In this document: piece after piece, positions 1 to 5,234 of the stretch
How the letters are laid out: every line of letters begins with the position of its first letter
Position numbering within the stretch: the stretch's first letter is position 1
DNA from: Candidatus Methylomirabilota bacterium
GTDB lineage: Bacteria > Methylomirabilota > Methylomirabilia > Methylomirabilales > JACPAU01
Assembly (NCBI GenBank): GCA_023249205.1
Contig: JAHFDC010000041.1
Span: 1-6,974, forward strand
Reading direction: 5' to 3'
Length of the DNA: 6,974 nt
Notes under the pieces: model-generated
What the model saw: the letters and a program-made list of their open reading frames with translations, nothing else
What the model was told of the DNA's origin: nothing
Databases searched by the model: none
Translations under genes and position numbers: made by a program

Positions 1-129
1 CTGAACTACGAGAATCCGGAGCACCGCCGCCTGCTCGACCTGCACCGGACCAAGGGCTACATCCGGGCGCGGGACGAGGACTGGAAAGGGATCGAGGAGG
101 CGGCGGTGGCGGCCGGCCTGCTGAAGTAG
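1..129 (+). CDS. phnD: PhnD-like phosphonate/phosphite ABC transporter substrate-binding protein, C-terminal end (partial)
   Basis: The first reading frame is open from the window edge to a TAG at 127-129 and gives 42 codons, ending in ...GIEEAAVAAGLLK. The stretch with LHRTKGYIRARDEDWKGI resembles the C-terminal tail of PhnD/PtxB-type periplasmic binding proteins, in which a conserved helix with a 'T-G-[FY]-x-x-x-x-D-x-[DW]' pattern precedes the final helix. That family binds phosphonate, phosphite or related phosphorus oxyanions outside the membrane and delivers them to the PhnE permease. The assignment rests as much on position as on sequence: the stop lies 13 nt before phnC and the two permease genes follow, the usual phnD-phnC-phnE order. 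The ligand-binding residues and signal peptide lie outside the window, so ligand type cannot be judged. It was too short for routine ORF calling. Confidence 0.72.
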   Translation: MNYENPEHRRLLDLHRTKGYIRARDEDWKGIEEAAVAAGLLK

Positions 130-142
130 GGGGCGCGGGGCG

Positions 143-958
143 GTGTACCAGGCGGAGGGCCTCACCAAGGTCTTCCCGGGCGAGATCCGGGCTGTGGACG
201 GCCTCGATCTCAAGATCGGCGCGGGCGAGCGGGTCGCCTTCATCGGCCCGAGCGGGGCGGGCAAGACCACCCTCTTCCGGCTGCTCAACTGCACCCTGAA
301 GCCCACGGCCGGACGCCTGTGGGTGGGCGGCCGGGAGGTGGCGCACCTGCACGGGGCAGCCCTGCGGGCGGCCCGCCGGCGGATCGGGACGATCTACCAG
401 CAGCACAACCTGGTCCCGCGCCTCCCGGTCATCCACAACGTGCTGGCCGGGCGCCTGGGCACCTGGTCCACGACCCGGGCGCTGCTTTCGCTGGCGCGTC
501 CGGTGGAGGTGGAGGAGGCCCACCGGGCGCTCCAGCAGGTCGGGATCCCGGAGAAACTGTACGCCCGGACCGACGAGTTGTCCGGGGGGCAGCAGCAACG
601 GGTGGCGATCGCGCGGGCCCTCTTGCAAGACCCGGATATCATCCTTGCGGACGAGCCGGTCTCCTCGGTGGACCCCACGCTGGCGGCGGGCATCGTGCAC
701 CTGCTCACCGACATCAGCAGGGCCACAGGCAAGACGTTGGTGGTGAACCTGCACAGCGTGGATCTGGCGCTGGCCACCTTCCCCCGGATCATCGGCCTCA
801 GGGACGGGAGGGTCCTCTTCGACCTGGCGCCGGCGGCGGTGCGGGACGAGACCCTCGCGGCCCTCTACCGGGGCGCGCCCGCCACCGGCCCCGCCGAGGG
901 AGCGCTCGATGCCCCCCTTGACCCGGCCACCAGTTGCCGTCCCCTTCCCCGGGTCTAG
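143..958 (+). CDS. phnC: Phosphonate-type ABC transporter ATP-binding protein PhnC
   Basis: This 271-residue ATPase would power uptake of a phosphonate-like substrate at the inner face of the membrane. All nucleotide-binding motifs are visible: Walker A GPSGAGKT (residues 35-42), Q-loop YQQHNLV (Q86 or Q87), signature LSGGQ (146-150), Walker B DIILADE (165-171, catalytic Glu171), D-loop SSVDP and switch His204 in NLHSVD. YQQHNLV, LSGGQQQRVAIARAL and NLHSVDLA are typical of PhnC rather than of amino-acid or metal importers. The start is GTG at 143, behind a G-rich stretch and 13 nt after the upstream stop; it places the ABC fold at the normal distance from the N terminus. The last 17 residues are Pro/Ala-rich, look like read-through, and overlap the start of phnE1. 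Family is near certain; the substrate (phosphonate, phosphite, phosphate ester) is not. Confidence 0.93.
   Translation: MYQAEGLTKVFPGEIRAVDGLDLKIGAGERVAFIGPSGAGKTTLFRLLNCTLKPTAGRLWVGGREVAHLHGAALRAARRRIGTIYQQHNLVPRLPVIHNVLAGRLGTWSTTRALLSLARPVEVEEAHRALQQVGIPEKLYARTDELSGGQQQRVAIARALLQDPDIILADEPVSSVDPTLAAGIVHLLTDISRATGKTLVVNLHSVDLALATFPRIIGLRDGRVLFDLAPAAVRDETLAALYRGAPATGPAEGALDAPLDPATSCRPLPRV
896..902 (+). promoter_or_regulatory. Shine-Dalgarno site for phnE1
   Basis: GAGGGAG lies 6 nt before the ATG at 909, inside the end of the phnC coding frame. It supports that ATG as the phnE1 start even though it makes the two genes overlap by 50 nt, an arrangement consistent with translational coupling. 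Confidence 0.6.
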
Positions 959-1778
959 ACCCTCCCGCTTCGCCCGGGTCTTCGCCCTCCTCTTCGGCCT
1001 GACGGCGGCAGCCTCATGGTGGGCGGCGCGGGTGGACCTGCCCACCCTCTTCTCCCGCGAGGCCTTCCGCAATGCGCTGGTCTTCGTCGCCGATGGCTTC
1101 CCGCCCGCCCTCTCCCCGACCTTCCTCTTCTTCCTGATCCGACCGGCCCTGGAGACGGTCCAGATCTCGCTGCTGGGGACCGCCGTGGCCCTCGTCATCG
1201 GGTTCCCGCTCGGGATCCTGGCGACCGCCTCCCTCGCCCACGCCGGCCCCCTCCACGAGCTGGACCTCTCCGGCCGGCCCGTCCGGCGCCTGCTCCGGTT
1301 CATGCCCTACGGCCTGTCCCGCGCCCTCCTGAGTCTCTTCCGTTCGGTCCCCGAGCTGGTCTGGGCGCTCGTCTTCGTGCGGGCCACAGGGCTCGGCCCC
1401 TTTCCCGGTGTCCTCGCCATCGGGGTCGCCTACGGGGGGATTCTGGGGAAGGTGTACTCGGAGATCTTCGAAGCGGTGGATCCGCGGCCGCTCGAGGCCC
1501 TGCAGGCGACCGGGGCCTCCCGCTGGGGGGTCTTCTGGTACGGGATGGTCCCCCAGGCCTTCCCGCACCTGGTCTCCTACACCCTCTACCGGTGGGAGTG
1601 CGCGATTCGGGCCTCGGCCATCCTCGGGTTCGTCGGGGCGGGGGGGATCGGGCAGCAGATCGAGATTTCGATGCGGATGTTCAACTTCGGGGAGGTGGTC
1701 ACCCTGATCGGACTCCTGGTCCTGATGGTGGCGGGGACGGACGCCCTGAGTCTGCGTCTGCGCCGGAGGGTCCTGTAG
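909..1778 (+). CDS. phnE1: Phosphonate-type ABC transporter permease PhnE, first copy
   Basis: This 289-residue inner-membrane permease belongs to the binding-protein-dependent transport family (BPD_transp_1). After a Pro-rich leader come hydrophobic stretches at about residues 21-40, 82-110, 147-180 and 262-282. The cytoplasmic EAA loop that docks on the ATPase is clear at about 196-216 (EALQATGASRWGVFWYGMVPQ region). The PhnE hallmarks RSVPELVWA (145-153), GLGPFPGVLAIG (161-172) and GFVGAGGIGQ (240-249) are present. It overlaps phnC by 50 nt and ends 2 nt before phnE2. It resembles phnE2 most strongly in the second half, so the two arose from an old duplication or were recruited as a pair. 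PhnE1/PhnE2 pairs are known in some phosphonate and phosphite importers and presumably form a heterodimer. The substrate cannot be read from the permease. Confidence 0.92.
   Translation: MPPLTRPPVAVPFPGSRPSRFARVFALLFGLTAAASWWAARVDLPTLFSREAFRNALVFVADGFPPALSPTFLFFLIRPALETVQISLLGTAVALVIGFPLGILATASLAHAGPLHELDLSGRPVRRLLRFMPYGLSRALLSLFRSVPELVWALVFVRATGLGPFPGVLAIGVAYGGILGKVYSEIFEAVDPRPLEALQATGASRWGVFWYGMVPQAFPHLVSYTLYRWECAIRASAILGFVGAGGIGQQIEISMRMFNFGEVVTLIGLLVLMVAGTDALSLRLRRRVL
1765..1770 (+). promoter_or_regulatory. Shine-Dalgarno site for phnE2
   Basis: GGAGGG sits 10 nt before the ATG at 1781, inside the last codons of phnE1. It decides the phnE2 start: the same frame is open back to 1016, but that upstream part is only a shadow of phnE1. 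Confidence 0.65.
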
Positions 1779-1780
1779 CC

Positions 1781-2638
1781 ATGGCCTGGCAGGCACCCGC
1801 CGTCCGCGCCGTCGCGGGCCCTCCGCGGGCGGCCGTCACCACCTGGCTGGGCTGGGCGGCGCTGGCGGGGGCACTCCTCTGGAGCTACCGCGGGACGGCC
1901 GCCGACATCGGGGCCGTCCTCGGTCCGGAGGGGCTCGCCCAGATGGCCGCCTACGGGCGGCGCCTCTTCCCGCCCGATCTCTCGGCGCCGCTGCTGCGGG
2001 AGGTGGCAATCGGGGCGTCCGAGACCTTCGCCATCTCCTTCCTGGGGACCCTCCTGGCAGTCCTCATCGCGTTCGGCCTGGTCTTCTTTGCTTCGGCCAA
2101 TCTCGCCTTCGCGGGGCTGCTCTTCGAGATGGAGCGTCCGGTCGTCCGGGGCCTTCGCCTGCTACTCTACGGGACGGCGCGCGGCCTGCTGAACCTGCTG
2201 CGCACGGTCCCCGAGCTCGTCTGGGCCATTCTGTTCGTGTTCATGGTCGGCCTGGGCCCCTTCCCGGGCGTGCTCGCCCTCGGGGTGCACACGGCGGGGG
2301 TCCTGGGGAAACTTTTCGCCGAGGTCCTGGAGAACGTGGATCCCCGGCCGATCGAGGCGCTCCAGGGGACCGGGGCGCGGCGCCTCCAGGTCCTCGCCTA
2401 CGGCATCCTCCCGCAAGTCCTCCCGCACTTCGTGTCCTACTCCCTGTACCGGTGGGAGGTGAATATCCGGGTCGCCGCGATCATGGGCTTCGTCGGAGCG
2501 GGAGGGCTGGGCCAGCGGATCCACATCGCCATCAGCCTCTTCCTGGAGCACCAGCTGCTTACCCTCGTCCTTGCCATCTACGCGCTCGTCACGGCCGTGG
2601 ACGCCCTCAGCGCACTCCTGCGGCGCCGCCTCCTCTAG
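1781..2638 (+). CDS. phnE2: Phosphonate-type ABC transporter permease PhnE, second copy
   Basis: This 285-residue permease is the likely partner of PhnE1 in the membrane channel. Hydrophobic segments lie at about residues 21-36, 82-115, 145-178, 230-245 and 258-280. The EAA loop is at about 192-212 (EALQGTGARRLQVLAYGILPQ region). RTVPELVWA, GLGPFPGVLALG, VDPRPIEALQ, HFVSYSLYRWE and GFVGAGGLGQ match the first copy nearly position for position, while the N-terminal third differs. A near-identical DNA word encodes the VPELVW segment in both genes (1347-1366 and 2207-2226; one mismatch in 20). The start is ATG 1781, with a good ribosome-binding site and a 2-nt gap after phnE1. It is the last gene of the operon on this strand; no obvious U-tract terminator follows. 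Confidence 0.92.
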   Translation: MAWQAPAVRAVAGPPRAAVTTWLGWAALAGALLWSYRGTAADIGAVLGPEGLAQMAAYGRRLFPPDLSAPLLREVAIGASETFAISFLGTLLAVLIAFGLVFFASANLAFAGLLFEMERPVVRGLRLLLYGTARGLLNLLRTVPELVWAILFVFMVGLGPFPGVLALGVHTAGVLGKLFAEVLENVDPRPIEALQGTGARRLQVLAYGILPQVLPHFVSYSLYRWEVNIRVAAIMGFVGAGGLGQRIHIAISLFLEHQLLTLVLAIYALVTAVDALSALLRRRLL

Positions 2639-2698
2639 CAGACGCGCTTGACGCCGCACTCCCCGCCTCCTCCGCCCCTTCCTCTCCGCCCGCTCGCT
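2639..2698. other. Convergent intergenic spacer, pyrimidine-rich on + strand
   Basis: This 60-nt gap lies between the stop of phnE2 on the + strand and the stop of the CHAT remnant on the - strand. From about 2657 the + strand is mostly C and T with few interruptions. I see no strong stem followed by a T tract in either direction, so any termination here would have to be factor-dependent or not hairpin-based. Confidence 0.5.
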
Positions 2699-3099
2699 CT
2701 ACCGGGCGCCGATGAGGATGAACGGGGCCCAGTAGTACAGGTGGGCGGTCTGGGGATCTTTGAGGACTGTGGTCTGCGCCTGCTGGAGTGCGGCAGCGCG
2801 ACCCGTCGTGGGCAGGGAACGGTGGAACACCACCATGAAGTCCCGGGTGGCCGCGTCGTTCACCTTCCACAGGGACGCCATGACGGACTGGGCCCCCGCC
2901 TGGCTGAAGGCCGCAGCGAGGGTGCTCAGGGCAGCGCCGGGGACCTGTTCTCCGAGGGCGTCTCGCAGGCGGACAGGATCGCCAGGCCGTTTGGCGGCAG
3001 GCTCAGGCCGGCGATCTCGCAGATGCCCAGACGCTGGCTTGCTCTGGGTCCCTGGTGCAGCGGCCCCGCCTCGCCCGTGGCGTGCGGGTGTGCGCTCAG
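2699..3099 (-). pseudogene. Remnant of a CHAT-domain (caspase-like) protease: 5'-truncated and frameshifted
   Basis: Two adjacent frames on the - strand give consecutive parts of one CHAT domain (caspase HetF-associated with TPRs). From 3099 down to about 2959 the frame reads LSAHPHATGEAGPLHQGP..., then LGICEIAGLSLPPNGLAILSACET, which holds the catalytic-cysteine motif SACET. That frame then runs into a stop at about 2926. Shifting by one base at about 2959 continues with ALGEQVPGAALSTLAAAF, SVMASLWKVNDAATRDFM and finally AHLYYWAPFILIG, the typical CHAT C terminus, ending at TAG 2699-2701. One missing base after GAGAC(G) restores the usual SACETALG reading. About 133 codons remain of a domain usually near 250-300, and any TPR part is gone. 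SAHPHAT may keep the catalytic-histidine segment. No start codon or ribosome-binding site is apparent. A sequencing error could explain the shift but not the missing 5' part. Confidence 0.85.
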
Positions 3100-4145
3100 A
3101 AATCCCCGAACACGCCCTGCCAGACCCCCCGGGTTGCGCTGGTCGCGAGTAGCGTTACCGCGGCGAGGCCCACCGACGCCCCAAGGCCCACCAGGAACGG
3201 GCGCCACCCCGTCATGCGGAGGTCTGCGACGCGCAGGCTCAAGCCGATGGCGGCCAGCGCCGCCAGCAGCAGTCCCCGCGAGCCGGCGAGAAGCCCTGCC
3301 CGCACGCTCGTGGGGAGCACCCCGAGGGTGTTCAGCAGGGCGATCCCCAGGAACCCGACAACGAAAAGCGGCAGGCTGTGTCCGAGCGCGGTCCTCCAGC
3401 CCCCCGTGGCCCGGTGGCGGGCCAGGCTCAGGCTGATGCCGATCAGGATCGGGGCCAGGAGGGTGTTCCGGGTCAACTTGACGACCGTCGCGACCGCGGC
3501 GGCGGACTCCCCGTAGGCCAGGCCGGCGGCGAGGACCTGCGCGGTGTCCTGGATCGCCGCTCCGGCCCACACCCCGTAGTGCCATGGTGCCAGGTGCAAG
3601 GCGTGCCCAATGAAGGGGAAGGCGAAGACCGCGAGCGTCCCGAAGAGAGTGATGGTCCAAACGGCGAAGGCCACCTCCCGCTCGTCGGCCTCAAGGAGGG
3701 GGGCGGTCGCGATGATGGCCGAGTTGCCGCACACGGCCGTGCCGACGGCGAGCAGAGTCGTGAGGCGGCGCGGCACCGCCAGCCAGCGCGCGAGCACGGT
3801 TACCCCGAGGGCCGCCAGCGTCATCGTGCCGAGGAGGAGGACGAGCGCCGCCCCCCCGCCCTGAAGAATCTCCCCGAAGGCCAGCCGTGCCCCCATCAGG
3901 GCGATGCCCAGCCGCAGCCCCGTTCGGCTCAGCCAGCGCAGGCCGGGCGTGGTCGCGGCGGGCGCGCCGCCCAGATTCCCGATGAGAAGCCCCCCCGCCA
4001 GGGCGAGCAGGGCCTCGCTCAAGTAGGCGGGCAGGAGCGGGCGGACCCCGACGATCGCCCCGGTGAGGGCGCCGCAGAGGGCCAGCCCGGGGAGAAGGGT
4101 GAGAAGGCGACGGGTCACCGGCAGCGAGGGGGCATCGGCCCTCAT
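3096..4145 (-). CDS. yeiH: YeiH/UPF0324 family membrane protein (putative sulfate exporter family)
   Basis: This 349-residue polytopic membrane protein is of the UPF0324/YeiH family (Cons_hypoth698), often annotated as a putative sulfate exporter although direct evidence for the substrate is thin. Diagnostic stretches are TGLRLGIALMGARL (75-88), the conserved GTAVCGNSAIIATAPLL (135-151), GVWAGAAIQDTAQVLAAG (191-208) and ATVVKLTRNTLLAP (219-232). About ten hydrophobic segments fill the rest. The ATG at 4145 is preferred because GGGAGG lies 4 nt upstream; a TTG at 4166 would add seven residues. The frame is intact and ends in GVWQGVFGDF at TGA 3096-3098, where CHAT-related sequence begins at once, so the extreme C terminus may have been altered by that junction. 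It follows the DUF72 gene on the same strand after 153 nt. Family assignment is strong, substrate uncertain. Confidence 0.9.
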   Translation of the reverse strand: MRADAPSLPVTRRLLTLLPGLALCGALTGAIVGVRPLLPAYLSEALLALAGGLLIGNLGGAPAATTPGLRWLSRTGLRLGIALMGARLAFGEILQGGGAALVLLLGTMTLAALGVTVLARWLAVPRRLTTLLAVGTAVCGNSAIIATAPLLEADEREVAFAVWTITLFGTLAVFAFPFIGHALHLAPWHYGVWAGAAIQDTAQVLAAGLAYGESAAAVATVVKLTRNTLLAPILIGISLSLARHRATGGWRTALGHSLPLFVVGFLGIALLNTLGVLPTSVRAGLLAGSRGLLLAALAAIGLSLRVADLRMTGWRPFLVGLGASVGLAAVTLLATSATRGVWQGVFGDF

Positions 4146-4149
4146 GGCG

Positions 4150-4155
4150 CCTCCC
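4150..4155 (-). promoter_or_regulatory. Shine-Dalgarno site deciding the yeiH start
   Basis: GGGAGG on the - strand stands 4 nt before the ATG whose first base is 4145. No comparable purine-rich site stands before the in-frame TTG at 4166, so the shorter protein is more likely. Confidence 0.6.
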
Positions 4156-4298
4156 ACTGGACCCAACCGCCATCCGGCCGGCGCCGGGAGTCTCCTCGGG
4201 ATTCCGGAGCGGGTGCCGGCTGGAGGCGGCCACCCGCCGCGAGGGCCCCAGGCGTTGCCGGCCGCGTGCCGAGGCTGCGGGAGGCGCTTCCGCGTCCG
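4156..4298. other. Intergenic spacer between the DUF72 gene and yeiH
   Basis: About 150 nt of very GC-rich DNA without a credible gene separates the DUF72 stop (4299-4301) from yeiH. A small perfect hairpin (5-bp arms GGCGG/CCGCC, 4-nt loop, 4225-4238) is present but is expected by chance at this composition, and no T tract follows it. I see no convincing -10/-35 pair, so I cannot say whether yeiH has its own promoter or is read through from upstream. Confidence 0.4.
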
Positions 4299-5183
4299 CT
4301 ACGCGGGGAGGCCCTCTCCGACCAGGCGAATCATCATCTGGGCGTTCTGGACCGCCTGCCCGCGGGCATGGTTATTGAAGAAGACGAAGGCCCTCGGCGG
4401 GCATGCCGTCGTGAGGAGCGCGCGGATCTTGGCGGCGAATGGGAGCAGCTCGGCCTCGGAGTAGAGGTAATCGTACCGCTCTTCGGCCCGGTCGTGGGTC
4501 CACCACTTCGCAGCGTTCCGCCCGTGAAATCGGAGGTAGAGCATCTCGCTCAGGGGTTCGACATCCTGGCGAATCGAGGAGGGGAACTTCGGCTCGTCAA
4601 TAACCACCCAGGTCGCCCGGTGCTCCTGCAGGAGCTTCCGGGTCTCTGACTTCCGGTGGCTCCACGAGCGGTGCCGGAGTTCGACCGCCAGCGGGTACGC
4701 CGCCAGCCTCCCGAGCAACGTCCCGAGGGAATCGGCGGTCTCGGGGGTGGAGTGGAAGGAAGGCGGGAACTGGAGGAGGACGGCCCCGAGCTTCCGGCGC
4801 TCCGCCAGGGGGTCGAGGCTGGCCCGGAACCGGTCCACGTCTTCCTGGGTGGCCGGCTCCGCCTTGCCCGACGCGGCGGCGTGCATCTGGGGATGGGTGA
4901 ACTTCTGCCAGGCCTTCACGGCGAACTGGAAGTCCGGCGGGGTGGTCCGGGCCCAGGTCTTGGCGGTGGCGGGGGGAATCAACCGGTAGAAGGAGGCATT
5001 GACCTCGACGGTGGTAAAGAGATGGGTGGCGTAGTAGGCGAGTTCACTTCGGGTCCCGGGCGGGTACACGACCCCGGTCCATTTCCCCTCGCCGGTCGGG
5101 TAGGACCATCCCGAGGTCCCGATCCGGAGCCGATCTGCCCCCGTTGCGATCGCTGGCTGGAGGACCCGTCCCGTTCCGCTCAT
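4299..5183 (-). CDS. DUF72 (YecE-like) TIM-barrel protein of unknown function
   Basis: This 294-residue protein belongs to the DUF72/YecE family, predicted TIM-barrel proteins with no established reaction. Family blocks run in order: IGTSGWSYPTGEGKW (21-35), FTTVEVNASFYRLIP (56-70), FQFAVKAWQKFTH (85-97), LGAVLLQFPPSF (132-143), LAVELRHRSW (165-174), WVVIDEPKFPSS (192-203), LYLRFHGRN (215-223), RYDYLYSEAEL (236-246) and AFVFFNNHARGQAVQNAQ (265-282). The length suits the family and the frame is intact. The same frame is open up to 5414, but that part overlaps pckG antiparallel-free in another frame and has no family similarity. The ATG at 5183 is the first plausible start; its GGAG is only 1 nt away, so initiation may be weak or coupled. 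It starts 49 nt behind the pckG stop on the same strand, so the two are probably co-transcribed. Role unknown. Confidence 0.9.
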   Translation of the reverse strand: MSGTGRVLQPAIATGADRLRIGTSGWSYPTGEGKWTGVVYPPGTRSELAYYATHLFTTVEVNASFYRLIPPATAKTWARTTPPDFQFAVKAWQKFTHPQMHAAASGKAEPATQEDVDRFRASLDPLAERRKLGAVLLQFPPSFHSTPETADSLGTLLGRLAAYPLAVELRHRSWSHRKSETRKLLQEHRATWVVIDEPKFPSSIRQDVEPLSEMLYLRFHGRNAAKWWTHDRAEERYDYLYSEAELLPFAAKIRALLTTACPPRAFVFFNNHARGQAVQNAQMMIRLVGEGLPA

Positions 5184-5202
5184 GCTCCGACGGCACCGGG
5201 AA

Positions 5203-5234
5203 GAGCGGGATCGTCGCCCCGGCTCGTCCCGCTC
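5203..5234 (-). other. Inverted repeat in the pckG-DUF72 intercistronic gap
   Basis: Perfect 8-nt arms, GAGCGGGA at 5203-5210 and TCCCGCTC at 5227-5234, enclose a 16-nt loop. On the - strand the stem begins within the pckG stop codon and ends about 20 nt before the DUF72 ATG. No T run follows in the transcribed direction, so it is not a standard intrinsic terminator. It could stabilise the pckG 3' end or modulate translation of the next gene, but it may be chance in such GC-rich DNA. Confidence 0.4.

Noticed and set aside
1016..1780. Open frame upstream of phnE2 that would make a 540-residue protein
   Set aside because: It is the +1-type shadow of phnE1, rich in Arg, Pro and Gly with no family similarity; the ATG at 1781 has a proper ribosome-binding site.
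1014..1796. 260-residue open frame on the - strand across phnE1
   Set aside because: Antisense shadow with Asp/Glu/Gly/Pro-rich composition and no domain; phnE1 is well supported.
2926..2962. Programmed frameshift that would keep the CHAT gene functional
   Set aside because: No X-XXY-YYZ slippery heptamer is present at the break, and the N-terminal half of the domain is missing anyway.
4225..4238. Short GGCGG/CCGCC hairpin as a terminator after the DUF72 gene
   Set aside because: Only 5 bp with no T tract, expected often by chance at this GC content.
3378..4649. 423-residue open frame on the + strand, antisense to yeiH and the DUF72 gene
   Set aside because: High-GC DNA rarely has stops in this frame; its composition is charged, Gly/Arg/Glu-rich, with no recognisable domain, while the opposite strand carries two clear families.
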